Below, one piece after another: positions 36,801 to 48,828 of a stretch of 64,000 nt of DNA (position 1 is the stretch's first letter; every line of letters starts with the position of its first letter). The stretch covers positions 19,957,001 through 20,021,000 of the forward strand of contig NC_092569.1 in the NCBI RefSeq assembly GCF_037975245.1, written 5' to 3'. Below the pieces are notes generated by a model that made no database searches, had not been told where the DNA came from, and was given only the letters and a program-made list of their open reading frames with translations. The translations under genes and the position numbers were made by a program. Source of the DNA: Apostichopus japonicus (lineage: Eukaryota; Echinodermata; Holothuroidea; Aspidochirotida; Stichopodidae).

Positions 36801-39738
36801 ATATTTGATTTTCACTAGAGAGGGGAGGTGTGACACAAAACCCAAACAGCAAACCTAATCCACCCAAACAAACCACACCCCAACACAACCGCACCCAGAC
36901 ACCACCACAACCCCGTATCTGAGCACTGTCTACAGTTTTACAGTGTAAACATGTTCCTCTTTGCGTTATACCTTTTCACATTACTCTTTAGGTTGTGAAA
37001 AGGCAAACTCATTTTCTGTTTCTCATTTTAATGCATTGCATAATTTACGCTAACACTTTCCTTTACATCCTTTGACCACATAACCTGTGGCGTATTACGT
37101 AAATAAGTAATGCACTATAAAAAATCATACTATTATATCCTATTTACACATGTTTAAGGTTGTGGGCATTTTTGACCTTATTACGTCATAACTCTAGTCT
37201 ATTTTGTCATTTTGATATATACAACAATAGGCCAATGAGAATGGGGGAGAAGTTGCTGACATATTTAGTTTAGACAACCACATGCATGTAATTTAGTTGC
37301 TCGCTTCAAAATTTGAGAATAAATAACATCTCTTTAAAAGAAACTGGTATAACAGTGTTAGTATAATATTTTATCTCCCCATCAATCAGATATTCCAACG
37401 TCGCGTTGATGGTTCTGTTGATTTCAATCGGACCTGGATCAGCTACAAAGAAGGCTTTGGTGATGTCGGTCATGAGTTTTGGTTGGGTAACGATAAACTG
37501 TATTACCTCACCAATCAAGGCAATTATCAACTCCGGGTTGATTTTGTGATCAGAGATGGTGATCCATTCTATGCTAAATTTGACCGGTTCCGTATCAACA
37601 ATGAAAGTGACAACTATCGACTGTCTAGAATTGGAGAGTACAGCGGAAATGCAGGTTTGTGAACAGTTAGGCTATTGTGTGATTAAACTTTATAACAGAC
37701 AATCAATGCTTAAACGTCGTAAAACAAATTTCTCTCTCTTCTCTGAAATTAATTCGATGTAATCATGATTTAAAATCCAATCGGTTTAATTATAGTTGTC
37801 GTTGCTATAATTAAAATGTCAACGTGAAACCCTTCTGATTAGAATGATAATTTCAGGGCGATGGCAACAAGCCCGCCCTAGAAACTCGAGGGGGACTAAT
37901 ATGATGATATGTTGTATTCAAACCTGTGATTGGTGGACAATAGAACACCTCTAAAATAATAAGTAGCACATCGCTCAAACGAGCAATTCCCAAGTAAAGC
38001 CAAACAATCGATCAAAAAAATCGATAACCAAATATTATGAAACACATATTTTCTTAACTTGTTTGAAATAATTGAGAGTGAAAAAGTTTAGTGAGCACGT
38101 TCCAGTGATAAATGTAATGGGACTTAAAGGAGGTTACATGGTACAATAAATATATTACAGACTGTAATATATACTGACACTATCCCTGATAATTTTCACG
38201 ATGCATGCGCTACAGTAGTTTTGTTACCAATATGATTTTGTGGAAATATCCGTTTGAACTTACTTATGTATGTTTCTACAGACAATACACAGATATACGC
38301 TAGTGCTGAAGGGACAATAAGTCAACAATGTCACAATATCCGTTGTAGCAGGATACGTCTTAATTTAAAATCACTCTCGTTGGACGAATCCAGATCAATT
38401 TAAAGTTTTATGCTGAGCCTATAAAAGCAATCCACGGAAGCTTTGAAAGCACATCCAATATTATATTAATATTAAGAAGAAGACAAGAGGAAACCATATG
38501 TTTCGGTTGACGTACGTGACACGTTAAGATCGTAGGATAATATGGACAGAAGGAGAAGTATATTCATTATAATATTAATAATACTTTGTGAATAGAATTT
38601 TTAAGTAAACTGGTAATATTTGGATGTCAAATATGTTTTGATTAAGTCTGGCAATGTATTTCTTTATACGTAAGCTGCATGTAATCATTCCATGGTAATA
38701 CACGCTATAATAATAATAATTAAATATTTCACACAAGTTTTATCAAAGATAGTGATTTTTTATTACATTGATTTCGCTTACGTAAATTATGAGTAACTCC
38801 TTACCTGTATAAAGTTTGCATTTTATTACCACTTTTATGTTTATAATTTTATTTTGTTTTTATTGATGGCATTAAATAAAAATGATATTTCCGTATTTTA
38901 GACAGTAATCTTAAAAAGTATACAGACCAAGCGTTTAGCAGTTTGTCGGCATATTGAAAAATTAAAACAATGTAAAATAACAATGTCTTTTGGACCATAT
39001 TCAAGTTTACTGTTAGTAACTCAAATTCAGGTGAAGCGGCAAGGAACTCAATTGGGGAGTGGGAAGGGGGGGGTGGGAGTGGGTTTTCAAAACCTTCCAG
39101 GGATAGAGAGGCATGTGACATTGGGAAAATCACGTCCGTGAGAAAGACCCTATGTTAATTTTATTTGTTGTTTTTCAACGGCACATTACTTTCATTAAAA
39201 TTGTCTTTAAGTTGTCAAAATAGAGTATTTTCACAAAATTGGGAGGAGGTGAGAGATTCATCCCCAGCCCTGTGCCCGGATCTTCTTCACTTTTATTTTG
39301 TTTTTATCTTTTATCTTCAAGCATTATAATATGATAATAGAGATTCGATAGTTGATAATATGATATCTCGTGATGTTTTGAGATAATTTCCCAACTATGA
39401 TGCATATTACTCTATCACGACGTTGATTGTTTATGGTTTTATTTTCAACTCAATATGCATTACCATAATTAAAATGCGTTCATGTTATTGTTTAATATTC
39501 AGGTGGTGCTGGAGGTTTAAAGAATCGCTTGAATTATTCCTTCAGTACCTCGGACAAGAACAATGGAGGATGTTCGGATGACTACCATTGTGGCTGGTGG
39601 TTCCGGGATTGTAATTTACGTTGCCTCAATGGTGACTATCATGCAGCGCGGAATGTAAGGTCAGGTGTATCCTGGTATAGAGAGTCTGGTTCCTATGATA
39701 ATATCAAGTATACTGAGATGAAGATAAGGCCTGTCTAG
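29026..39738 (+). CDS. Gene B: complete secreted EGF-FReD protein (7 exons)
   Basis: Exons are 29026-29080, 31438-31524, 34264-34335, 34735-34844, 36073-36381, 37390-37654 and 39503-39738. They total 1134 nt, 377 aa, with every junction in phase and GT/AG ends. Layout: signal peptide (about 1-19), a short segment with one Cys, a Thr/Ser-rich stalk (about 48-105), an EGF-like module with six Cys (about 116-165), and a C-terminal FReD (about 169-377) with DGGGWT, EFWLGNDK, SDKNNGG, CGWWF, LNGDYH and TEMKIR. There is no membrane segment, so it is probably secreted. FReD proteins bind microbial sugars or acetyl groups and act in innate immunity or agglutination. It lies in tandem with genes A and C; the boundary of duplication copy B falls in its intron between exons 3 and 4. 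The introns hold a MITE, a retroposed insert and decayed stalk exons. Confidence 0.88.
29081..30030. other. Gene B intron 1, first part
   Basis: AT-rich and collinear with copy B (48829-49790). No element recognised. Confidence 0.5.
30031..30740. repeat. Two tandem copies of a ~395-bp unit
   Basis: The stretch from ATGGGTTGGCTGTG to GTGAATGGTGTCGTCAC occurs at about 30091-30346 and again at about 30492-30740. The same pair is present in copy B (about 49830-50082, 50222-50468). Non-coding. Confidence 0.75.
30741..31123. mobile_element. Insert with (CA)n(TA)n and long flanking direct repeats
   Basis: A 25-bp phrase, ATGATGCGTGAATGGTG plus TCGTCACA, stands at about 30717 and again at about 31124, bracketing about 383 bp that starts with CA and TA repeats. 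This looks like a retroposed insertion with a long target duplication and a simple-repeat tail. The element family was not recognised. In copy B homology stops at the same TA run. Confidence 0.5.
31438..31524 (+). CDS. Gene B exon 2
   Basis: Acceptor ttgaacag, donor GAAG|gtaaga, 87 nt, phase 1-1. Encodes RDSDVRGYFKCTNKVAEKED and a few more residues. An in-exon alternative donor (ATGCAG|gtacat at 31505) would break the phase to exon 3. Confidence 0.65.
32390..32520 (+). pseudogene. Decayed copy of the stalk exon (exon 4 type)
   Basis: Matches exon 4 and its upstream intron end: TTCTGTTTCACTCCTTTCT, attctag acceptor, then SALGSDNEVTLP-like coding and CACGTCATACACCACG. A small deletion shifts the frame and the 3' half with the donor is missing, so it is probably not spliced. 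Confidence 0.6.
33041..33645. mobile_element. ~600-bp MITE (AATTGACGCAC family), copy 1
   Basis: Matches 51483-52100 in inverted orientation over the whole length. The ends are imperfect inverted repeats sharing AATTGACGCAC, and one end has a second tandem AATTGACGCACC. No coding capacity and no clear target duplication. Confidence 0.65.
34264..34335 (+). CDS. Gene B exon 3 (Thr-rich stalk)
   Basis: Acceptor acatattag, donor GGATG|gtaggc, 72 nt, phase 1-1. Encodes PSGPNTTPYATTKEEQDVST. The flanking intron text resembles that before exon 4, so exons 3 and 4 arose by duplication of one module. Confidence 0.65.
34735..34844 (+). CDS. Gene B exon 4 (stalk)
   Basis: Acceptor acattctag, donor TTCAG|gtaaga, 110 nt, phase 1 to 0. 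Encodes TSEPGSSNEGTSLPVDTTS and a C-terminal part ending GSVIQ. Confidence 0.82.
34845..36072. other. Gene B intron 4
   Basis: AT-rich; the early and late parts match the gene A intron (12318-12858), but gene B's intron is about 690 bp longer, with unrecognised extra sequence around 35100-35880. Confidence 0.55.
36073..36381 (+). CDS. Gene B exon 5 (EGF-like plus FReD start)
   Basis: Acceptor tgattcag, donor ACG|gtaagt, 309 nt, phase 0-0. EGF-like module CTRISTCDNG to NGVNC, then DCKNWYDAGN, GIYTIIPTN and SCNMTDGGGWT. About 20 base differences from gene A by my count. Confidence 0.93.
36382..36780 (+). repeat. Minisatellite that repeats the exon 5 end and its 5' splice site (copy B)
   Basis: Five further copies of the ATATGACTGACGGAGG/ATGGACGGTAAGTCTA unit at about 77-bp spacing (36431, 36508, 36588, 36660, 36736). 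Some have decayed donors. The same array exists in copy A, so it predates the duplication. Confidence 0.9.
36781..37389. other. End of gene B intron 5
   Basis: Includes a CA/CCAAAC-rich stretch (about 36836-36925) not in copy A, then sequence shared with copy A up to the acceptor. Confidence 0.5.
37390..37654 (+). CDS. Gene B exon 6 (FReD middle)
   Basis: Acceptor atcaatcag, donor GCAG|gtttgt, 265 nt, phase 0 to 1. IFQRRVDGSVDFNRTW, EFWLGNDKLYYLTNQ, FDRFRINNESDNYRLSR. Confidence 0.93.
37696..38588. other. Copy B-specific ~890-bp insertion in gene B intron 6
   Basis: Copy A runs straight from CATAACAG to TGAATGG. No terminal repeats were recognised at the edges. An internal stretch after ttctacag (38282) has a 41-codon open frame with no clear similarity. 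Confidence 0.55.
38589..39502. other. Rest of gene B intron 6
   Basis: Matches the gene A intron (about 14263-15038) with a G-run near 39060. No gene. Confidence 0.6.
39503..39738 (+). CDS. Gene B exon 7 (FReD C-terminal, ligand-binding part)
   Basis: Acceptor atattcag, stop TAG 39736-39738, 236 nt. FSTSDKNNGGCSDDYHCGWW, RCLNGDYHAARN, IKYTEMKIRPV. It has the same extra Cys pair as gene A but many replacements around the pocket. Confidence 0.93.
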
Positions 39739-41785
39739 TGCGTTGTAGATTTTTAGAATAATTCTCAGCTTTGAATAATCTAGAGATAACTTAAACATTA
39801 TACACAGAGAATGATGATAAACTGATCACCATCGGCAGTGAAACAAGTCATTGATGTTGAAAATAAAGAAACTGCTATCATTCTTATCATGATGCATATT
39901 AAATGTTGTTACACAGAGTGAACTTGTAAGTATTTTGGTAAATAGCTACTATATTTCCCTTTATATTACTCTAATATGTAATCTATAGACATTACGATTC
40001 AAGTAAGTGTCTGGAAGTTAGCAGCTTCCTTATTTTTCTTGTTGTCGTGATTTTGTCTTTCTTTGATTTTTTTTTTCATTATATTATAACTGGTTACCTT
40101 CCATACCTCACAGATCACTAGTTTATTGACTCATGTGTATAAATTGTAGCCTACGGGTTCTTAATGATAACAACAGATTTACGTTAGAGCTGATAATTAT
40201 AACCTCAGCTGGAATTTAGCAACTTCTGCTTTTTTTTTATAAAAACAAATTATGTTATAATAACTGGTTACCTTTCATACCTCACATATCACTAGTGGAT
40301 TGACTGATGTGTGTTAATTGTAGCCTGTGGGTTCTTAATGATAACAACAGATTAACGTTAGAGCTGATAATTATAACCTCAGCTGACAGACCTACTTAGA
40401 AATATAAATCATTCAAGTACAGATGCTTATTGGGCAAAGTAAATTAGAATAATTGTTAAATTGGACAGGGTTGTCAGTTGGTATATTAAATACATCGGTT
40501 ATTACTAATTGATTGGTAAAATACTGCCTTTGTTTTAAATTGTAACTGACATACTTTCTCACCAGGATTTAAACATCTACTCTGGCTGTATTGTAACAAG
40601 CTATAAATAAATTCAAAGCAGGAAAAGTTATCGTTGTTAACAATCTACATTAATGATTATAAAACAGTCTATGTACTATCATTCTTTATAAATCTTCTTT
40701 GTCGATCCAGAAATTATCGCAAATTTATTCGAAAAATATCCGCGAAGAAGAATACAACAGAAAAGAAAATCAAGAAAAAGGATAAATATTAGTATATATT
40801 ACGATTTGTTTTGCGACGAAATTAGTAATAGTTTCAAAGTTGTAGGCAAAATCGGATAATGCCGGACGAAGAATTGGCTAAGATTGTATTTATTCACTAT
40901 TATTCTTCAATAATGGTAAAGGCGAAGCAAAACCATATCAATTATTTATTTGTAGTTAATATCCATCCCATTTCCCCTTCCCTTATCATCGTGTACAATT
41001 ATCATTGAGTATAATTTCACTTTAATCTATTTCAAATGATTATAGGAAGAAAACATTCAAAATCATTTTTTGTAAATATAGTTATAAATATTATTTGGAG
41101 ATTCGATGAATATATGTAGTCACTCAAAAGTCAGCTTATTTCTTGTTATTGCCCTGTTTTCGTCGTTTTTTCTGTCTCCATAATGTCTCTAAAATGTGTT
41201 CTATAGTTTGGACCAATTCCAAGTTTAACAACCACCATTGTATGTTCAGATATATTAAATGGATTACCCATACCTAATATGCCAATTTACTTAATCCCGA
41301 CTCCCCAATCTGCTAATTAATATAATCCGTCATCGATATGTCACTTTAGAAACCTGTTGTAGTTTCCATCGTTAACGATTATGTCATGATTCACCCCCCC
41401 CCCTCTGTCCTCCCCCAGGAATCAGATTCCCTACATCGGAACCAGCTTCAACGGTCCCACGGTCACACTTGCTCCTTTATCAGTTTATTAAATCCTGGAT
41501 CCGTCTCAGATGACAATAGGTTCTTTCACTGACTGATGACGGTTGAGTCATTCTCGAGGAAACGATGTGTGATATTCTGTCTGTGTATGTATGTATGTAT
41601 GGGGGGGGGGGTTGGGGTGTGGAGTGGTGGGGAGATTCGAGCGTTAGGCTGCGTTATCTGACTGAGTATCATTGCCAGGCTAGTAAAATGAATATGAACA
41701 TCAGAAAAGACACTCAGGTAAAAATATTTGACATTATTCTATTTATGAGATTTCTCGAAATGAACGAAATATACGGAATGAAACG
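39739..41785. other. Non-coding 3' flank of gene B
   Basis: Has AATAAAG about 120 bp after the stop. At about 40085-40385 a block of about 175 bp (GGTTACCT...ATAACCTCAGCTG) is tandemly duplicated, which copy A lacks. C-run near 41395. Confidence 0.6.
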
Positions 41786-41976
41786 GTATGAAAGGGTATG
41801 AACGGGATGAACGGGATGAATGGGATGAGCGGGATGAGCGGGATGAGCGGGATGAGCGGGATGAGCGGGATGAGCGGGATGAACGGGATGAACGGGATGA
41901 ACAGGATGAGCTGGATGCACGAGATGATCGGGATGACCGGGAACGAACGAACGAACGAACAAACGATCGAACGAAT
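41786..41976. repeat. Short allele of the 9-bp minisatellite plus (CGAA)n
   Basis: About 17 units of GATGAGCGG/GATGAACGG, then a CGAA run; same flanks as 17166-18855. It represents the unexpanded state. Confidence 0.93.
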
Positions 41977-43579
41977 TAAATTGAATTGAATGGAATCAAA
42001 TTAAAACCAAGGAATGAAATCCATCGAATTGAAATCTGTTGAAATTCATCGAGGAAATCGATGAAAAATCGGTATATCGATGAAATCGATAACCCATGTT
42101 GAGTAAGGTGCAGAGGTATACTATTATATTTAATTTGTTCATATTTGGCAAACCATTAATGTCACAATAATCCAAAAATATCCCAAACTAGAAATTTTAC
42201 TATAAAAAATAAATTTAAAAGTTTACTTACTTTGTCAGTGAACGATCAACATCCTTTTAATGAGTAGGTCAAAGATCGTTTCCGGTCAACAATAATGAAA
42301 TTATAAAAACTAATTACACCCGCTATTTAAACTAAGTACAGTATCATATAACTTTTTTTTATGATTTTATGTATGAAGCCTGTATGAATACCATATTTAA
42401 TATAACTGTTTCTTTTATCTTGTTTGTTTCTTTGTTATACTTTCTTTCATTGGATGTCAAAAAAAAAAAAGAACTGCACTAAAAGAACGAATGTGAAAAC
42501 CGAGAATACTCTCCCATAACGTTCACTCTGGTTTAGTAGTGTAAATGTAATACGTAGATTGGAGTCGATCTTAATCTTCACATCAAACACCGATAAATAT
42601 GTTTAACCTTAATAATTATTCGTGCAATTTACAGTGTGCAGCATTGCAAGTTACACTACCAACGAAAACAAAGCACAGGCCAGTATATGTTACTCGTACG
42701 TACTTTCATAGATGCGTAGTATTTTACTTGCTTACTAAGATCGTTAATATGAATACCAGAATTCCGAGCTATTTGAAAGAAATGCAATAAAACCAGGATT
42801 ATTCGAACTTCGAACTGTTAGGCAACGAATCCGAAACACTAGTAAATTTCTGCAGAAGAGGGCGACGTGATTTGAACTGTGTCATACGGTAAACGTTGTA
42901 GTGTGATAGTGATGTAGTGATATAGTGATCTATTTCCGCACCGCCACTTATAAACAACAGCTCATTATATGTTGGATGTTATCACAGTAAGCGTCAGCCC
43001 CGAACGAGTGTAGTCAATAATCTAACACTGGAAGCGTATATGATTTCTAGAAGGATACGTCTATAGATTTACGTAAACATTGGATGGTTTGGTATGTATT
43101 GAATGATCTTAGCACTAACCATACGCTATTGTTTAGGTACCATCACCATACATAAAGCATGTTGTATGCTTATCGTATTCAATTTACGCTCTTTTCATTG
43201 TTTGTGATTTAATTTGTTGATTTCATTAGTAATATCAATGTCATAATACAGTACGCCATATTTTCAAATCTAGGCATAGTTGACTTCAAACGACTAACGA
43301 GAAAACAGCAATATCTGCCAGTGTATATTTGTTTGTGTATCGTCACTTTATCCTGTATAACGAAGTACGCGAAAATTATTTTTTAATAATCCAATGGATT
43401 GTGTAGTTTATAGGCAGCTGATTTAAGTTCCTTTGAAAACAAACTGAGGAGAGAGTCTCAGTTTGGTTGATTGAATCTTTAGTCACGTTTAACTAGTATT
43501 GACTGTCTTGGTATAGTTTTGATCAATGCTACTGTCATCCAATGGAAGAAGGAACGAAGGTGTACTGAAGATATTCCAG
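41977..43579. other. Non-coding DNA, copy B
   Basis: Collinear with copy A without the LTR. No gene. Confidence 0.55.
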
Positions 43580-44166
43580 AAAAGCTGAGCTTTTTACATA
43601 CAAGCGATTACACAAGGTCACCGTGAAGGAAGAAAAGTTGAGGGATGACCATCGAAAGACGACCACGTAAGTATGCATTCAAAATGATGCATCTCGCGTC
43701 AGTATGGACAGCGGTGGATGTGGACATAACCGTTTACATGCCCTACTACTCCCCTGTTTAAAAATGCTTCAAAGGTGCCTCAAATAAGCTCATGCTTAGC
43801 ATTGGATTGAACATGTACCTACAGTACAGATATGCGTCACTTTTTAGATGAACGGCGAGGTAATTATGACGTCAGCGATAAGTTTGTTTTTCATTTGCAA
43901 GCGAAGATGTTCACAAGTTGTCATTGTGCAGTCTTCAAGAAACCAATAGTATCACAGCACTTCCAGAAGATCGACGAAAGGTTGAACGTGACCGAGATCG
44001 CTTGATTAAACTCGTTCGAGGCGCTCTTCAAGACAAACAGAACATGACGTCATGTGTATCCAACATCGAAGAGTCCAAAAGTAATCCCAGACTGAAGCAA
44101 AAGCTGAAAGCTAGGACAAATCGGTTTGTCTACAAACCTGAGATAATTTCCATATTTAAATTTTAG
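43580..44166 (+). CDS. Coiled-coil gene fragment, copy B (open)
   Basis: Exon 43580-43666 (acceptor attccag, donor CAC|gtaagt) joins in phase 2 to a frame starting at 43902 (acceptor ttgcaag). Encodes FTYKRLHKVTVKEEKLRDDH, then EDRRKVERDRDRLIKLVRG and KQNMTSC. Strongly charged, heptad-like, with no signal peptide visible. The frame stays open to TAG near 44166, unlike copy A. The exon 2 end and any first exon are unresolved. Family not recognised; cytoplasmic or cytoskeletal coiled-coil proteins are possible. Confidence 0.45.
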
Positions 44167-44313
44167 TAACTGATTGATATACCAATATGATTTTATCTAT
44201 GTTGTGACTGTAACAGTTGAACAGAAAGTATTTTCATTTCTAGTTACATCAGCTAATATGACTATGAATCAGCAAAGTGACTTTTTTGGTGTTTTTTTTT
44301 TTTTTTGCTGTAG

Positions 44314-44551
44314 GTTCTATTTAATGGCATTACAATGTAAGACTCTTGTTTCTCGATCACTGAAAAATCCTAATTCAGCTTCATGCATACAGGGTGGATA
44401 TATACATACCGAAGGAAATTCGTCAGGGACATTAAATGTCACCATGTGTTGCAAACTCGTAGACCTTACTAGAGCAGACATGTCTCTGTTTTCCAATTTG
44501 ACAATCAATACCGTTAATCTCTGCTCCTTCATGTGGATAAAGAAGATATGA
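44314..44551 (+). CDS. Possible third exon near the coiled-coil fragment, copy B
   Basis: After a T-rich tract and gctgtag acceptor, a frame runs to a stop and contains ASCIQGGYIHTEGNSSGTLN and MCCKLVDLTRADMSLFSNLT. In copy A it is interrupted by a TAG. The same bases are also open on the minus strand, so coding status is uncertain. Not recognised. Confidence 0.3.
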
Positions 44552-47500
44552 CATAAAAGAAACCTGTTCATAAGATTAACTACTCTTCAGCAGACTGGTG
44601 TATACTTAATTGGTTTACTATATACTGAATATGGCATTATATTGGCAGGTTTATGATTTAGATCTACATTGTAAATATTCATTATTCTTCAACAGCCTGG
44701 TGCGTATTCAAGTTAATAAACTATAAACTGTATATGGCTTTAGAGTACTAAGTGAGCGATTTGCAGCTAAATTGTCTATAATAGTAACAAGTTGCAATAA
44801 CCAATACAATATCACTGTCTGTCTATCTATCTGTTCTGTAACATGATTGTACAACATCTGACTTTTTTGACCGTACTAAGACATACTCGATACTAATAGC
44901 TAGTACAGTAAATACTGTTCATATTCCACAACCGTGCATCGGTAACTACTGCCCTGTGTTCGCAACACGGTAACATGTGTTACAGGTGGCACAGTAATTA
45001 CTGCAAAGCTGTTACACGTTGCACTACGAGTCCGAAAGGTGGAAATGCGCAGCGACTGGGTAACGAAGACTACTCACTAGCCGTACAATACGGAGTGCGT
45101 AGTCGGCGCTGGCACAACACGTAGCCGACACACTGCGGTGGTTATTTTAAACTGCATGCGAGATGGTAGCCTAACTTTTCTTGAATCGTATTAGTAAATC
45201 CATTTGATTGAAACATTCTTCACGGACAGGTGAGTGTGTGAAAATCTCAAATAGATACAGAACAGATACACAAAATGCAACCTAAGGTGGTGGAGGGGGG
45301 ACCAGGATTTGCCTTATGGGTAGTTCCACGTCTAAATTAGGCAATTACATAGAATTGTTACTAGAATTTACATTAACATGTGAACAAATTGTTATTTTTT
45401 TTCAATAAATCATCCTCGTTTAGTTAAATGGAATAATATGTCCTGCACTGTTCACAACACGGAGAAATAATGTTTCTATACGGAAGGTTCTAAACTATAT
45501 CAAAAGAGATGTGAGAAAGCAGTATTATTAGCAAGACTAAGTCCCTTTAGCATATGAGCCGTATAAAATGCATATAAAATAAAGCCATGAAAAGTAGGAG
45601 ATTATAAAAACCTGAATGAATATTACGAGAAAACAAAAAATCGACAGTTCCCAGTAAAGTTCAAACAAGACGCTATTATAAAAAGCAAACTAGATGATTA
45701 ATGAAAAGTAAATAAATCTAAGGTTGCTAGGAGAAACCTGGATTTTAAAGACTGTTAATAAGGGAGAAATCAATTATGAAAGAAACCTGATATAGAACGA
45801 CACAAGAAACAATTGAAATCTCCAGCATAAGGCCAAATATAGCCTCATTATGAAAAAGAAAATAAAAAGAGAAAATTAATAAAGAGGATAACAATGTATA
45901 TTGTGCCTTTTCTAGGATGAACAGTCCTTTTTCATTCACTATGTAAAGGGAAAAAGGAGAAAGAAACGAAAGCCGTCCATACTCATTAATATGAATTTAA
46001 CAAGTCGGTTAATTATTATTTGTCCTGATTATACTGTAAGGCATTAACTCCAGCTATATGCTTCGTGTGGTTTTAGATTGCGAAGTGTTTGAATTACGCC
46101 TACATTCAAAGTGACTTATTGCAGTAAGGTACATGTCTGTATCAACTCCTGTTTGTTTCTGTTCACGTGACAAAAACATAAAAATGCATGATCCTATATT
46201 TCCCGAGCATTACATGTCGAACACACATATACTATTCATGACCGACTATTTAAGATGTGGTAAGTAAACTCCATAGAAATTGAACGGTAATTCATAGCAT
46301 CGTACCATTCTGTTTGCACAGAAACTTATACACCTGAGTAACTTTGACCTGGATAGTATTACCATGACGTGGTACAGTAATACTTCGATACGGATAATAA
46401 ACCTATGTTATCAGTAACATTGATTTAATGTATAATTGATATTATTACAAACAGTGGTTTTCGTGTAATGGAAGACCCGACTGAATAGTTCGAGGTGAAT
46501 CTTTGCAGCTGTAGATCATTTACCACCATCCTTCGTAACAATCTCATAAACAAAATGTTTGAAAATGAAACTCACCCCACTCAATCCGTCTGTCCGTCCG
46601 TCCGTCCGTCCGTCCACCTATCCATCCATTCCGTCCGTCCAACCATCCATTCCGTCTGTCTATCTTATACCGGCTACTCCCATTTTCATAAGTGACAAAA
46701 AGGCTTTACAAAAAAAAAATTACAACCATGAGGGAATTGATGAATATCCATGAACCTTTTAATTGCTCGACAACATATGTCAATTTCTAAAAATCGATAT
46801 AGCACATCAGAACAGGTGCCAACATTCGGAATTAGACTCTGCTGAAATCTTAGAAAAATTTACATATGAACTTTTGTCATAACTTATAACCAATTAAAAC
46901 GCCCTTTTTGTATAATAAGAAAATAAGAAATCAAAGCCTCAGCTCTTTGACTGCATATGTGGAAAAGAAAACGAAACCGATTTTGGAACAAATTTAAATT
47001 TAGGAAATGAGTAAGAAACAGATTTAACTAACATTTCTTGGAGTTGATATCTACAGTTTATCAATACTGCGCAAAAATAATGTATGCTGAAAAGTATTAT
47101 CGTCTACTTGAAAAGAAAATTAATGTACCCTTCCCTGCCTGTTGCGACCATCGTGTGTTGTAATAGGATGTTCTTTTTAATATGTTTTTATTTTCACTTC
47201 TTTATCAAAGTTTCGCAAGCTTTGAGACACTGAAATAGATATGTGTTTTCCCAAAAAACTAGACCCATGTTGATATTAATAACCAAAGATGAGATCTTTA
47301 TTTCATTCACCTACTGAAAAACTCAACAAATATCATAAATGACCATTGCCACATATTTATGTGGTTGCGCACCCCTGCATTTTGCCTATATTCGAACCTC
47401 TTCTCCCCCACCTCTTCTCAAATTGTGGTAGATTAGATCAACAAATACAAATGTCCATCCTAAAACCAAGTGCATACATGACTATAAACTGAATATTTGT

Positions 47501-48773
47501 GGGACTCTAGACTTATGCTACCATGTGATATTATACGGGCAACCCCCACCCCCCCCCCCCCCCCCCACCACCCACCCATACAACAGTTTTGGTGAAGACA
47601 ATGGATCGAGCAAAAAATGTTTGGAATACTCATTCTGTTTCACTTCTTTCTTTTTATGCCAATAGTACAACACAGAGTGCAGCTGTAAGACTACAGATAC
47701 AGCCAAGATACACAGTTAACCACGTTCTGTTATAAACACTAGCCAACTTTTACACGCGTATAGACCGCGTGAATTTGATACTATTTATTCAATATCCTGA
47801 GTAAGTACACTCCAAGGATACAATAGGCAATTTAAGTAGTGTCCTACATGTGAAAGCAATATATGATTCCACATGTATAGTGTATACTGCATTAGTATAC
47901 AGCGTCAATGAACTTTGACCGTAATGATGGTGTTGGCGATGACTATGATAATGAGAATGAAACCATGGTAAGGAAGTGATGAGCTGGATGTTAAGATGAG
48001 GCCGATGAAGAAAATAATGATAGACCAGTGTGGAAGCTGAAAACAATGAGGACGACTTCGCAGATGACGATGGTGAGTATAGGGATGACGAGGATGAAGA
48101 TGATGTGATAAGGATGGGGAACACGACAAAGAGGAAGACGGTGAAATTGATGACAGTGGTACGATGAATATGACGATGGTGACGATGAATATGAAGATAA
48201 GAATAAATATTGTTACAAGGATGAGGATAAGATGAGTATGATAACGGTATATATGATGACGTTGATGACGATGAGGAAATCGAAAACGATGAAGTGGGTG
48301 ACGACGTAGGTGCAGATGATATTGACGATTGCGATGAACATACAATGATGTATATGGTCAAAAGTACAAACAATCAATGGATTGGTTAAAATGTCACGTT
48401 AATAAGGAAAGTTTTATAAACTGATTAATTCTTATCATATTGGATTAACATTTGACTTGTTCAGTACAATTTCAGCCAAGAATAGTCAAACAAACCACCA
48501 TTGCCTGAAAACTGCAAATCTCTCGTTTCCATGCCAATATGTTATTTACTTTTTATTTAAAATGACGTGTCATTAGTTACGAAGAGCCAAATGACAAAAT
48601 AGACATTAATATCAGCCAATCGATCTAATTGGCTGTTTAACAGCCGTACACGACCGTCATTATACCATCATGCCACTTCATATTGTTAACATCTTTTAAG
48701 TACGTCGCAGTTCTTGATCTGGATTTGGAAGTTTCATTTCATATTACCGAGGTTTGAATCAGGAAACAGAAAC
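44552..48773. other. Non-coding DNA, copy B
   Basis: Collinear with copy A. Includes the empty LINE site near 45900, the CCGT repeat (about 46587-46656), a C-run (about 47547), a decayed stalk module (about 47587) and the GAT-rich simple repeat (about 47900-48350). Confidence 0.6.
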
Positions 48774-48828
48774 ATGAAGTCGACCGTTATTTTGCTTTTG
48801 ACAGTAGCTTATGTATCCCTGATCAGAG
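48774..48828 (+). CDS. Gene C exon 1 (signal peptide of a further FReD gene)
   Basis: MKSTVILLLTVAYVSLIR with donor AGAG|gtaagc, phase 1. Copied with the duplication. No exon 2 homolog was found before the window end, so gene C is either continued outside, a fragment, or spliced to unrelated exons. Confidence 0.6.

Noticed and set aside
38282-38405. Possible alternative last exon after ttctacag in gene B intron 6
   Set aside because: A 41-codon frame without clear FReD similarity, inside a copy B-specific insertion. Evidence too thin.
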